This document shows, piece after piece, positions 9,463-17,878 of a DNA stretch of 35,608 bases; positions within the stretch are counted from its first letter, which is position 1, and each line of letters starts with the position of its first letter. A program made the position numbers and the translations under genes. Source of the DNA: Desulfosarcina sp. (lineage in GTDB: Bacteria > Desulfobacterota > Desulfobacteria > Desulfobacterales > Desulfosarcinaceae). The notes under the pieces were generated by a model that saw only the letters and a list, made by a program, of their open reading frames with translations, was not told where the DNA came from and did not search any database. The stretch covers positions 1 through 35,608 of the forward strand of contig JABZFO010000032.1 in the NCBI GenBank assembly GCA_014237405.1, in the 5' to 3' direction.

Positions 9463-11703
9463 TTATTCGCTCAGTTGCCGTTCCAGCGCATCTACGGCGG
9501 TGACCGGCAGTTCGCAGGCGCCGTGCCGGCAGACATAGGCCGTTGCTTTGCCGCCGGCAGCGGTTTTTCCCCTGAACAGGGGGGATCGCAGGGACAGTTG
9601 CGCGGTGCTTGATTCGGTCACGATCATCACCAGGCTGCCGGGTAGAAACACGGACCTCAACCGATCCGTGAACGAAACGGCATCATCGCCTGCTGGGGTG
9701 ACGATGATCACCTGATGGGGCGGATTCAGAAAGTCATTCAGGGCCAGAAGCATCTCGCCGAAAGCCGACGGATTGGCTTCCATGACGGCGGAAAAGGCGG
9801 CAAATCCCTTTTCCACCCGTTTTAAATAGGATGGATCCAGAGTCAAGTCGTTCAATCGCAGCAGGTTCATCAGAGCCGCGGCGTTCCCCGAGGGAAGGGC
9901 GCCGTCAAGGACCGGCTTCTCGCGGGCGATAAGCGCCTCGTGATCGTCGGCAGTCATGAAAAAGCCACCGTTTTCATGGTCATCAAACAGATCGGCCAGG
10001 GTCCGGTCCAATTCGACGGCACGCTCCAGCCAGTGCAGATCGGCTGTTGCTTCAAACAGATCCAGCAGCGCGGCAATAAAAAAGGCGTGGTCATCGAGAA
10101 ACCCGTTCCCTCCGGCAACCCCGTCTTTGAAGCTTCGCTTGAGCCTGCCGTCCACAACCATCTTGTTCAGGATAAAGTCCGCCGCCCGACTGGCCCGGTC
10201 GAGATAGGCCAAATCGTCCAGGGAGAACCCGGCACGGGCAAATGCGCTGATCATCAACCCGTTCCAGGCAACAAGAATCTTGTCGTCTCGCAGCGGCGCC
10301 GGACGCTCTTGACGGTGAGCATAAAGCGCCGCATTGATTCGGTCTACGTCCGATACCAGCTGCGTCGTCGACAGGCCCAGATCACCGGCCATGGCCTCGA
10401 GTTCCCGCGGCAGGAATAAAACATTTCTCCCCTCGAAGTTACCGTCGGCTTTGACGCCGTAGACAGCCGCGGCAATCCGGGTATCATCGGCACCGAGGGT
10501 GTCGTTGAGTTCTTCAAGGGTCCAGGTGAAAAACCAGCCCTCCTCCCGGTGTCCGGACGGCGTCAGGCTGTCCGCATCGGTGGCAGAGAAAAACGCCCCG
10601 TCTGGCGAGGTCATCTCGCGGGCCACATAATCCAGGGTTTTTATGGCCACCTGCCTGAATCGGGGGTTCCCTGTGGCCTGCCACCCCTCGATGTAGGCAG
10701 GCACCAGCAGCGCGTTGTCGTAAAGCATTTTTTCAAAGTGGGGAACCAGCCACTGCGCGTCGGTGGAATAGCGGTGAAAACCGCCCCCCACCTGATCGTT
10801 CATGCCGCCGGCGGCCATTTTCTCCAGGGTCAGGGCTGCCATGTTCAGGCCGTCCGGATCACCGGTGCGTCGATGGTGCCGCAGCAGCAGCCGAACCGGC
10901 AGGGAACTGGGAAACTTGGGCGCCCCGGCGACTCCGCCATGCACCGCATCAAACCGGGTCTTGCTGGATGAGACGGCACGCTCCAGCACACCGTCCATGG
11001 GCAAGCGGCCGGCAGCAGCCGGCGCCACCATCTGCTGCACTGCCCGGGAGAGTTCGCCGGCAGACCGGACAACCAGATCCCGTTTGTCGTCGTAGCTCTC
11101 GCGAATCTTTTTCAGCAGCGTGAGAAATCCCACGGGTGAGCCCCTGTCGCCATCCCGGGCCGGGTAATAGGTGCCCCCGTAAAAAGGTTCCCGGTCCGGG
11201 GTCAGCCATACCGTCATGGGCCACCCTCCCCGGCCGGCAATAGCCTGGACGGCACTCATATAGATAGCGTCCACGTCGGGCCGCTCTTCGCGATCCACTT
11301 TGACGGCAACGTAGTTTTCGTTGATATACCGGGCAATCTCCTCATCTTCGAACGACTCTTCCTCCATCACGTGGCACCAGTGGCAGGTGGAGTAGCCCAC
11401 GGAGGATTCGAGAAACAGCCGGTTGGTGTAGATGGCCCGACCCTGATCATCGAGGTGACGGGTTCGGGGTCGGTAGGCATCGCCTCGCCGTTCAGCCATT
11501 TTTCGGATTTCATTCTCCAGGGTCATATTGCCACCTCTTTCTCCGGGCACAGCCATTGGCGAATGTCCTTCAGGCAAGCTGGTTTCAGTGCCATTGCCAA
11601 CGGGTTTGTCCAAACATGCATTCCCGGTGAGAAGGACGGTGATCAGGCCAACACCAGCCATAGTCGCTCTGGGAATTTGCGGAATTTGTCGGTTGAAAGC
11701 CAT
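9463..11703 (-). CDS. DUF255/YyaL-type thioredoxin-domain protein with internal deletion
   Basis: 746 residues: an N-terminal thioredoxin-like domain (CHWC at 107-110, ESFEDEEIA, VKVDREERPDVD), then a large (alpha/alpha)6-like domain with FPSSLPVRLLLRHH, VGGGFHRYSTDAQWLVPHFEKMLYDNA (shown in parts) and ILVAWNGLMISA. The order matches the SSP411/YyaL family, whose function is poorly defined. At residue 101/102, LESS is joined directly to VGYSTCHWC. Family members have about 35 residues in between (PYLLQHAHNPVDWYPW and onward), so the first strand and helix of the thioredoxin fold appear deleted in frame. The first ~30 residues are signal-like (LITVLLTGNAC) but a poor lipobox; Met60 is an alternative start. 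Confidence 0.82.
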   Translation of the reverse strand: MAFNRQIPQIPRATMAGVGLITVLLTGNACLDKPVGNGTETSLPEGHSPMAVPGERGGNMTLENEIRKMAERRGDAYRPRTRHLDDQGRAIYTNRLFLESSVGYSTCHWCHVMEEESFEDEEIARYINENYVAVKVDREERPDVDAIYMSAVQAIAGRGGWPMTVWLTPDREPFYGGTYYPARDGDRGSPVGFLTLLKKIRESYDDKRDLVVRSAGELSRAVQQMVAPAAAGRLPMDGVLERAVSSSKTRFDAVHGGVAGAPKFPSSLPVRLLLRHHRRTGDPDGLNMAALTLEKMAAGGMNDQVGGGFHRYSTDAQWLVPHFEKMLYDNALLVPAYIEGWQATGNPRFRQVAIKTLDYVAREMTSPDGAFFSATDADSLTPSGHREEGWFFTWTLEELNDTLGADDTRIAAAVYGVKADGNFEGRNVLFLPRELEAMAGDLGLSTTQLVSDVDRINAALYAHRQERPAPLRDDKILVAWNGLMISAFARAGFSLDDLAYLDRASRAADFILNKMVVDGRLKRSFKDGVAGGNGFLDDHAFFIAALLDLFEATADLHWLERAVELDRTLADLFDDHENGGFFMTADDHEALIAREKPVLDGALPSGNAAALMNLLRLNDLTLDPSYLKRVEKGFAAFSAVMEANPSAFGEMLLALNDFLNPPHQVIIVTPAGDDAVSFTDRLRSVFLPGSLVMIVTESSTAQLSLRSPLFRGKTAAGGKATAYVCRHGACELPVTAVDALERQLSE

Positions 11704-11803
11704 ATCCCCCTTTCATTGACATGTCTGTCAAAGCCCCTGCTATCTCGCCAAAGGATACTTTTCCCGTGCCCATCCAATCAGACCGGAATCCATAAAAAGG
11801 AAG

Positions 11804-11842
11804 GGCGGCTCTGCTGTTGTGGGGTAGTGTAGCAGAGCCGCC
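11804..11842 (-). terminator. Strong hairpin, probable leftward terminator
   Basis: A perfect 12-bp inverted repeat GGCGGCTCTGCT/AGCAGAGCCGCC with a 15-base loop. Read leftward it is followed by CTTCCTTTTTA, a short T-rich stretch. It lies downstream of metX-metW and the MOSC remnant and ~100 bp before the DUF255 start, so it probably ends leftward transcription from metX-metW. Confidence 0.6.
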
Positions 11843-11919
11843 GAGGGTAGAGGAATTGAGTAATACATATGGGGTGTTGATTAGAAGATAACCAGATCAC
11901 CAATGCCTGTCAAGGAAAA

Positions 11920-11938
11920 ATTACCACAATGTGGTAAT
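11920..11938. promoter_or_regulatory. Palindromic operator-like site, copy 1
   Basis: Perfect palindrome ATTACCACA-A-TGTGGTAAT. The core TACCAC-N3-GTGGTA recurs at 14607-14621. It sits about 217 bp upstream of the DUF255 gene. The binding protein is unknown; the neighbouring HTH protein is a candidate. Confidence 0.5.
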
Positions 11939-11983
11939 TCATTTTTAACTACCTGAAATAAAAGTATTTAGCAATGAAAAATA

Positions 11984-12133
11984 CTAAAGGCATGGATTGG
12001 TCATCAATTCGATGGGGCCTCCGCAGGCGATTGCACCCCCCTTGATCACCCGGGCGAACACCCCCTACCGGGGCATGATGCAGTCGCCGGCCTGGTAGTA
12101 GATGGCACAGGGTTTGTGGATACAATCTTCACG
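11984..12133 (-). pseudogene. C-terminal remnant of a MOSC-domain protein
   Basis: Immediately after the metW stop, another frame reads leftward as REDCIHKPCAIYYQAGDCIMP, then R, an in-frame TAG (where the family has a Glu codon, GAG), then GVFARVIKGGAIACGG and a stop at 11986-11984. This is the typical end of stand-alone MOSC (molybdenum-cofactor sulfurase C-terminal) proteins. The N-terminal two thirds is missing and there is no start, so it is a dead fragment abutting metW. Confidence 0.75.
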
Positions 12134-12755
12134 ACGCCTCCTGGGCGATAATAAACAGGCCGTATGTGGCAAACAGATCAGGCCAGTAACGAACAATCCT
12201 CCCGGACCGGTCCTGCCGGTCCGTATCGATGCCCACCTCTTTCAAAATTTTAAATCCCACCTGACGGGCGTATCGTCTGAAGTCGGACAGGGTGATTACC
12301 CGGATGTTGGGGGTATCGTGCCACTGGTAGGGCAACTGCGGCGTCACCGGCGCGTGCCCGGTTAAGGCCAGCATCAGCCGTACCCGCCAGTGGCTGAAGT
12401 TGGGAAAACTCACTACACTTTGTCGGCCGATCCGCAGCATCTCACGGATCAAGGGCGCCGGATCGTAGATCTGCTGCAGGGTCTGGGCCAGGATCACGAA
12501 ATCGAAAGCCTCGTCCGGATAGTCCCTGACCTCTTCGTTAATGTCCCCCTGCAGTACGGTCAACCCTTTCTCGATGCAGCGGGCCACGCAGTCCTCGTCG
12601 ATGTCGATACCGGTGCAAACCGCATTTTTACGGGTCTTCAGATAGTGAAGCAGCGTGCCGTCACCGCATCCCAACCCCAGTACCCGGGCTCCTTGCGGAA
12701 TCCAGGATGCCACTAGCCGAAGGTCGTATCGAATGCCGTTAACTGCCGTTGTCAC
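12129..12755 (-). CDS. metW: Methionine biosynthesis protein MetW
   Basis: 208 residues, a class I methyltransferase fold with the SAM motif VLGLGCGDGTLLHYL near residues 25-39 and the acidic second-strand residue in TGIDIDED. MetW-specific blocks follow: QGDINEE, DFVILAQTLQQIYDP and VVSFPNFSHWRVRLML. It overlaps the metX 3' end by 17 bases and is its standard partner, required with MetX for O-acyl-homoserine formation in many proteobacteria. Length is normal. The stop runs directly into the MOSC remnant. Confidence 0.93.
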   Translation of the reverse strand: MTTAVNGIRYDLRLVASWIPQGARVLGLGCGDGTLLHYLKTRKNAVCTGIDIDEDCVARCIEKGLTVLQGDINEEVRDYPDEAFDFVILAQTLQQIYDPAPLIREMLRIGRQSVVSFPNFSHWRVRLMLALTGHAPVTPQLPYQWHDTPNIRVITLSDFRRYARQVGFKILKEVGIDTDRQDRSGRIVRYWPDLFATYGLFIIAQEAS

Positions 12756-13902
12756 CGTTCAGGAATCCTTTCATGATGCCCGAGAGGCGATCGCTGGGGA
12801 GCAGGAAGGCATCGTGCCCCCACTGGGCCTCAATTTCGCAAAAGCTAACGTCCAGCCCGTTTTTTTTCATGGCCTTGACCATTGCCCGGGACTGGTAGGT
12901 CGGGTAAAGCCAGTCTGAGGTGAATGAGAGCACAAGAAACCTGGCCCGGGCGCCGGCAAAGGCCGCCATCGCCGACCCATCGCCGTAATGCCGCTCGAGG
13001 TCGAAGTAGTCCGCCGCCTTGGTAATGTAAAGAAAGGCGTTGGCGTCGAACCGGTCTACGAACTTGCGGCCCTGATAGCGCAGGTAGCTCTCCACCTGAA
13101 AATCCGCATCGAAATTGAAGGAAAAATCCGCCTTGTCCTGGAGCCGCCGGCCGAACTTGAGGCGCATGGATTCGTCGGAAAGATAGGTAATATGCCCGAT
13201 CATCCGGGCCACGGCCAACCCCAGGTCCGGTTTCTTCCCATCGTAGTAGTCCCCACCATTCCAGTTGGGATCGGCCATGATGGACTGCCTGGCCACCTCG
13301 TTGAAGGCAATGGCCAGGGCGCTGTGCCGGGTAGTGGTGGCCAGCAGCACGGCGGATTCAACCATGTCCGGGTAGCGCACACTCCACTCCAGCGCCTGCA
13401 TGCCGCCCACGGATCCGCCGATCACCGCGTGAAGCCGATGCACACCCAGATGGTCCATGAGTTGCTTTTGCGCTGCCACCATGTCTCCAATGGTGACGAC
13501 CGGGAAGCTCAGTCCGTATGCCTTTCCGGTAGCCGGATCAATGGATGCGGGACCGGTTGACCCCATGCAACTGCCCAGAATGTTAGAACAGATCACGAAA
13601 TAGCGGTCCGTATCGATCCCCTTTCCCGGTCCCACCATAAAATCCCACCATCCCGGCTTGTCATCAAGATCGCTGTATGTGCCGGCCACGTGGGCGTCAC
13701 CGGAGAGGGCATGCAGAATCAGGATTGCATTGGTCCGGTCTTCGTTGAGACGGCCGCAGGTTTCATAGGCGATGGTTACCGATCCGATGGCCGCACCACA
13801 AGCCAGTTCCATGGATGCCGGCGGTTGGGCGAAGGTAAATGTCCGCTTTTCCACCCGGCCCACCGATAACCCCTGCTGATCGTGCCGGATGTACTCACTC
13901 AT
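12739..13902 (-). CDS. metX: Homoserine O-acyltransferase (O-acetyltransferase type)
   Basis: 387 residues from ATG 13902 (a TTG 7 codons earlier is less likely). Alpha/beta hydrolase fold: LILHALSGDAHVAG, the FVICSNILGSCMGSTGP block that forms the acyl pocket, nucleophile Ser164 in GGSVGGMQ, Asp in TSDWLYP and His in WGHDAF complete the triad. It transfers an acyl group (acetyl by default; succinyl cannot be excluded from sequence alone) to homoserine, the first committed step to methionine. It is co-translated with metW. The palindromic element ends only ~28 bp upstream of the start codon, leaving little room for a promoter and no clear Shine-Dalgarno. Confidence 0.92.
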   Translation of the reverse strand: MSEYIRHDQQGLSVGRVEKRTFTFAQPPASMELACGAAIGSVTIAYETCGRLNEDRTNAILILHALSGDAHVAGTYSDLDDKPGWWDFMVGPGKGIDTDRYFVICSNILGSCMGSTGPASIDPATGKAYGLSFPVVTIGDMVAAQKQLMDHLGVHRLHAVIGGSVGGMQALEWSVRYPDMVESAVLLATTTRHSALAIAFNEVARQSIMADPNWNGGDYYDGKKPDLGLAVARMIGHITYLSDESMRLKFGRRLQDKADFSFNFDADFQVESYLRYQGRKFVDRFDANAFLYITKAADYFDLERHYGDGSAMAAFAGARARFLVLSFTSDWLYPTYQSRAMVKAMKKNGLDVSFCEIEAQWGHDAFLLPSDRLSGIMKGFLNGDNGS

Positions 13903-13929
13903 GATCAACACATAAAAAATCAATGTTTG

Positions 13930-14053
13930 GACGGCATTGTATCACGTTCAAGATCAAGGCGTGCAAATTCCGAGGAAGGAGGCGTATTATTGATACGCCG
14001 CAGTGACGAGGAATGCCGCACAACGCCGGTATTGGACGTGATACAATGCCGTC
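13930..14053. repeat. Long palindromic element, copy 2
   Basis: 124 bp. The terminal arms GACGGCATTGTATCACGTTCAA... (13930-13951) and 14032-14053 are inverted with 21 of 22 bases matching. The centre is a perfect GGCGTAT-N5-ATACGCC (13981-13999), with further pairing between. It lies between the metX start and the HTH gene, covering the HTH gene's stop codon (14054-14052). It resembles the element at 7601-7741 in layout, so both look like members of a dispersed, non-coding palindromic family. Confidence 0.75.
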
Positions 14054-14444
14054 ACTCATGGTCGATTTTGGTCAGTATGGCCTTGAACACATCACAGGTG
14101 CGACACAGCTTCATCTTCTCTTTCCAGGAGTCGTGGACAATCCCCTCACAAATGGTGCCGTTGATGAACCAGCACAGGTCACCTGTGGAGAACTCCCAAG
14201 CCGGACACTGCTCCCGCTGTTCCTGGGGGCAGGAACGGGTGTCCCAGCATGGTTTAACGCCATTTTCACCAAACCATTTGCGGGTAAGCAGAAAATAGAA
14301 TTGGCGCTCCACATGGACGGGAATGGTGCGCCAGCCCTGCTCATAGCTATGGATGGCCTTGATGGAGGTTCCGAGAAGCTGGGCCATCTGCTTCTGGGTC
14401 TTTTTCAGTTTCTTTCGAAATGAGCTGAACTCTTTATCTTTCAT
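14052..14444 (-). CDS. HTH (XRE-like) protein with two-CW cysteine domain
   Basis: 130 residues. The first ~55 form a helix-turn-helix resembling the XRE/Cro fold (KTQKQMAQLLGTSIKAIHSY). The C-terminal part is a cysteine-rich two-CW domain: CW at 66-67 and 91-92, plus C72, C80, C99, C114 and C117, suggesting bound metal or Fe-S. This pairing is typical of deltaproteobacterial proteins of unknown role. It is probably a DNA-binding regulator sensing redox or metal through the cysteines. A palindrome 163 bp upstream (14607-14621) could be its own operator. The stop codon lies within the palindromic element. Confidence 0.8.
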   Translation of the reverse strand: MKDKEFSSFRKKLKKTQKQMAQLLGTSIKAIHSYEQGWRTIPVHVERQFYFLLTRKWFGENGVKPCWDTRSCPQEQREQCPAWEFSTGDLCWFINGTICEGIVHDSWKEKMKLCRTCDVFKAILTKIDHE

Positions 14445-14606
14445 GGCTTTCTGTTTCTGATTGCGGCCCCTTGAATGGCTTCACCGATGTGTATATTCCA
14501 AAGTGGACACCAACGCCGCAATCAGCGCCATGCTCTTTTTCTAATAGGCAAACATGGGTGACCACCATGGATACTTTACGGGCAAAAGATCATAACAGTT
14601 CTTCTC

Positions 14607-14621
14607 TACCACATGGTGGTA
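14607..14621. promoter_or_regulatory. Palindromic operator-like site, copy 2
   Basis: TACCACATGGTGGTA, i.e. TACCAC-N3-GTGGTA, matching the core at 11922-11936 in 13 of 15 bases. It is in the ~400-bp non-coding gap between the HTH/two-CW gene (leftward) and the acyltransferase (rightward), so it could control either or both. Confidence 0.45.
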
Positions 14622-14858
14622 TATATGTCAACGATTTTTCCGAGGCCCTAAAAATGCAAACACGCAATACCACTACCCCCACAGCCCCGGCACCGCCTGC
14701 AACCGGTCCGGGGCCCTCTCCCCGTTAGCCCTTTCAATTTGTAAAACTTTTGTAATTATGCCGACTAATCATGTACTTTCAGCATGTTGTACGTTAGTTT
14801 AAATATATTCTGGTCACTCTGACGATGCCGTTCCCGTTTTCCATACCGGAGGCGCAAC

Positions 14859-15584
14859 ATGCGAGAAGAATGCATTTATGCCATGCTGCGGACCATCAAA
14901 GGGCTCAGCAACGTTTTCTACCGGTTCGACATCCAATGGGTCCATCAGCCCCCCGCCGATCCATGGCGGCATCTTCGGCTGGTGGCCTTTCTCAACCATA
15001 CCAGCCTTTACGAGCCCCTGTTCGTCGGCGGATTTCCCAACGAATTTATCAAACGCATCGCCTTTAAGGGCCTCATGCCCGTGGCTGACAAAGCCACCCG
15101 GCGCCCCCTCATGGGATTATTTTTTCGGCTGGTGGCCAAAAATGTGGTCTCCATCACTCGTAAAAACGACCACACGTGGAACCGGGTCCTTTCCACCATG
15201 AAGCCGGATACCATGGTGATCATCATGCCCGAAGGCCGGATGATGCGGGCCAATGGCCTGGATAAACACGGCCAGCCCATGACCGTGAGGGGCGGCATCG
15301 CCGATATCGTCCAGAGCATCCCGGAAGGCCGGATGCTGCTGACCTACAGCGCCGGCCTGCATCACGTGCAGATCCCCGGCCAGCGTATCCCCAAAATCTT
15401 TAAAACCCTGCTCATGCGGCTGGAAACCATCGACATTGCCAAGTACCGCAACCGGCTGATGGGCCGATGCGGACCGGACGGTTTCAAGAAAGCGCTGATC
15501 CGGGACCTTGAAGCCCGTCGGGACAGGCACTGCGCTGGCCTGGTGCCGGCTGCTCTCCCGGCCTACGCAACTGCCCTTGGATAA
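14859..15584 (+). CDS. PlsC-like lysophospholipid/glycerol acyltransferase-family protein
   Basis: 241 residues. Acyltransferase block I reads NHTSLYEP (46-53), with His47 present but the usual Asp four residues on replaced by Glu52 (H-x4-E). Block III is MPEGRMM (PEGR at 124-127), in place of FPEGTR. The SLYEPLFVGG and FKGLMPVADK stretches support the fold. A GGAGG ribosome site lies 6 bases before the ATG. It presumably transfers an acyl chain at the cytoplasmic membrane face; the substrate is unknown. The C-terminus after RRDRHC reads low-complexity and stops, while a neighbouring frame continues with protein-like sequence (separate entry), so the true end may be frameshifted. Confidence 0.7.
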   Translation: MREECIYAMLRTIKGLSNVFYRFDIQWVHQPPADPWRHLRLVAFLNHTSLYEPLFVGGFPNEFIKRIAFKGLMPVADKATRRPLMGLFFRLVAKNVVSITRKNDHTWNRVLSTMKPDTMVIIMPEGRMMRANGLDKHGQPMTVRGGIADIVQSIPEGRMLLTYSAGLHHVQIPGQRIPKIFKTLLMRLETIDIAKYRNRLMGRCGPDGFKKALIRDLEARRDRHCAGLVPAALPAYATALG

Positions 15585-15696
15585 TCCCTTTTACCGCTAC
15601 AGCCTGATCCGCCTGTGCTACCTGCCCCTGGGCCTTACCCTCTATAACCTAACCTGGATAAACCGGAAACAACAAATTACAAGCACCAAATCTTAA
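15540..15696 (+). pseudogene. Out-of-frame protein-like tail after the acyltransferase
   Basis: In the frame shifted from the acyltransferase, LALAWCRLLSRP-like sequence leads into LDNPFYRYSLIRLCYLPLG and LYNLTWINRK before a stop. It looks coding, but has no plausible start of its own. It may be the displaced C-terminus of the acyltransferase or debris of another gene; I do not recognise the family. Confidence 0.3.
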
Positions 15697-15812
15697 ATAA
15701 ATCCCAAATTCCAAATCCCAAATAAGATCAAAAACCAGAGATTTGGAACTTGGAATTTTAGTCATTGTTATTTATTTGGAATTTGTTTTTTGGTTATTGT
15801 GATTTATTTGTT
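15694..15812. repeat. AT-rich region of inverted AAATTCCAAAT / ATTTGGAATTT motifs
   Basis: Several near copies of CCAAATTCC-type words in one orientation (15700-15722) and TTTGGAATTT/TTTGGAACTTGGAATTTT in the other (15740-15788), in an otherwise GC-rich context. It can fold into imperfect hairpins and may end transcription from the acyltransferase. No coding potential was seen from 15700 to about 15970. Confidence 0.5.
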
Positions 15813-16001
15813 TTCTGACATAAAAAACACGAATTTCAGAATTAAGATACTAATCGGCCATCTTAGACGCCTTTGGATACACCGCCAGCTGAAGGCAGCG
15901 CACCGACATTGACACCGGGACCGCCTTCCTCTATACCACCTGCCAACCCGGTGTGACCGGAATCGACCGGCCACGTGCAGGCGTATCGGAACGAAAAAAC
16001 C

Positions 16002-17864
16002 ATGATCAGCATCGAAAATCTCACCAAAAGCTTCGGCGGCCACGTACTTTTCGACGGCGTCAGCTTCAAGATCAATTCCAAGGAGCGGGTGGGCCTGGTG
16101 GGCCGCAACGGCCACGGCAAGTCTACCCTGTTTCGCATGATCGTCGGAGAGGAAGGTTACGACGACGGCGCTATCACCATGCCCAAAGGGTATCGCATCG
16201 GATACGTGCAGCAGCACATCCGATTCACCGAGAGCACTGTACTGGCCGAGGGAATGAAAGGCCTGATGGCATCGGAAAAGGATCACCACTGGAAGGTGGA
16301 AAAAATCCTCGCCGGCCTGGGCTTTTCCGACGGCGACATGGCCAGGAACCCCCATGATTTTTCCGGCGGATTCCAGGTGCGGCTCAACTTGGTCAAGGTA
16401 CTGGTTTCAGAACCGGACCTGCTCCTGCTGGACGAGCCCACCAACTACCTGGACATCACCTCCATCCGCTGGATCGAGAATTTTCTGTTATCCTGGCCCC
16501 ACGAATTGATTCTGATCACCCACGACCGGGGGTTCATGGACAAGCTGGTCACACACACCGTGGGAATCCACCGCAAAAAAGCCAGAAAAATCGATGGGAA
16601 CACGGAAAAATATTACGACCGCATTGCCCAAGACGAGGAAATCCACGAAAAGACCCGGCTCAACGACGAGCGCCGGGAAAAGGAGATCCGCCTGTTTATC
16701 TCTCGGTTCCGGGCCAAGGCAAGGCTGGCCAACATGGTCCAGTCCCGAATTAAGACCCTGGCCAAAACGGAGAAAAAGGACAAGCTGGAGCAGATCAAAG
16801 GACTGGCGTTCTCCTTTCGCAGCAAACCCTTCAAGGCCAAACAGGTACTCACCGTCGAAGGGATCTCCTTTGCCTGGGGGGCGGGCCGGCCCCTGTTTGA
16901 AAACCTGGCCTTCTCCATACTCGCCGGGGAACGCATCTGCGTCGTGGGCAAAAACGGCAAGGGAAAGACCACCCTGCTCAAAGTGCTGGCCGGCACCCTG
17001 TCTCCTGCCTCGGGAAAGGTCACCTACAACCCGCAGGTCGAGTCCGGGGTGTTCGAGCAGACCAACATCCAGAGTCTGGTGGACAGCCGGACCGTGGAAG
17101 AGGAGATCCTTTACGCCCAGCCGGACATGGACCGCCAGAAGGTCCGAAATATCTGCGGGGCCATGATGTTCGAAGGTGACAGCGCCCTGAAAAAGATCAG
17201 CGTCCTCTCCGGCGGTGAGAAGAGCCGGGTGATGCTGGGGAAGCTGCTGGTAACGCCGGCAAACCTGCTGATGCTGGACGAACCCACTAATCACCTGGAC
17301 ATGGACGCCGGCGACGCCCTGTTGGCCGCCATCGACAATTTCGACGGTGCGGTGATCATGGTCACCCACAACGAGATGTTTCTGCATGCCCTGGCCGACC
17401 GACTCATCGTTTTCGACCATTCCTGCGCCCGTATGTTCGACGGCAATTATCAGGATTTTCTGGAAAAGGGCGGCTGGGGGGATAGTGAGGCAATAATCCG
17501 GCGGAAAGACGATACGGCTGACGAAACGGCACCCGCGCTTCCCCGGTTCAACAAGAAGGAACTGAGGCGCCTGCGATCGGAAATCATCACCGAGAAGTCC
17601 AAGGTGCTCAAGCCCATGGAAGACACCATCACCAAGGCAGAAGATGAGATTGAAAAGAATGAGGCCTTGCTCGAGCAGTTGAACCAAGAGATGGTGGATG
17701 CCTCCCAGAAGGGCGACGGCAACCGCATCGGCCCCCTCTCCCAGCAGATCCGGTCCTGCCAGGAAATTATCGAGACGCGGTTCGCCGAAATGGAGAAGAT
17801 GGACGAGCAGCGGCAGCGGCTGGAAAAGAAATTTGAAAAGCGTTTGTCCGAACTGGAGGCTTAA
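16002..17864 (+). CDS. ABC-F family ATPase (ribosome-associated type)
   Basis: 620 residues from the Met of MISIENL; an in-frame ATG 9 codons earlier is possible. Two ABC domains without membrane segments. Domain 1: Walker A GRNGHGKST at 34-42, signature FSGGFQVR, Walker B LLLLDEPTNYLD. An interdomain linker rich in Arg/Lys follows. Domain 2: GKNGKGKTT, LSGGEKSR, LLMLDEPTNHLD. The C-terminal ~100 residues are a charged coiled coil, as in Uup/EttA-type proteins. Members act on the ribosome (translation regulation or antibiotic protection); no specific role can be read here. It is followed after 14 bp by the radical SAM gene and may be co-transcribed. Confidence 0.9.
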   Translation: MISIENLTKSFGGHVLFDGVSFKINSKERVGLVGRNGHGKSTLFRMIVGEEGYDDGAITMPKGYRIGYVQQHIRFTESTVLAEGMKGLMASEKDHHWKVEKILAGLGFSDGDMARNPHDFSGGFQVRLNLVKVLVSEPDLLLLDEPTNYLDITSIRWIENFLLSWPHELILITHDRGFMDKLVTHTVGIHRKKARKIDGNTEKYYDRIAQDEEIHEKTRLNDERREKEIRLFISRFRAKARLANMVQSRIKTLAKTEKKDKLEQIKGLAFSFRSKPFKAKQVLTVEGISFAWGAGRPLFENLAFSILAGERICVVGKNGKGKTTLLKVLAGTLSPASGKVTYNPQVESGVFEQTNIQSLVDSRTVEEEILYAQPDMDRQKVRNICGAMMFEGDSALKKISVLSGGEKSRVMLGKLLVTPANLLMLDEPTNHLDMDAGDALLAAIDNFDGAVIMVTHNEMFLHALADRLIVFDHSCARMFDGNYQDFLEKGGWGDSEAIIRRKDDTADETAPALPRFNKKELRRLRSEIITEKSKVLKPMEDTITKAEDEIEKNEALLEQLNQEMVDASQKGDGNRIGPLSQQIRSCQEIIETRFAEMEKMDEQRQRLEKKFEKRLSELEA

Positions 17865-17878
17865 AGGTCTGCTGTCCC

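Noticed and set aside
15694..15812. CRISPR-like repeat array
   Set aside because: The words are short, degenerate and in both orientations, with no regular spacers.
16488..17687. Long minus-strand frame (399 codons) opposite the ABC-F gene
   Set aside because: Shadow of a gene with complete ABC motifs on the plus strand.
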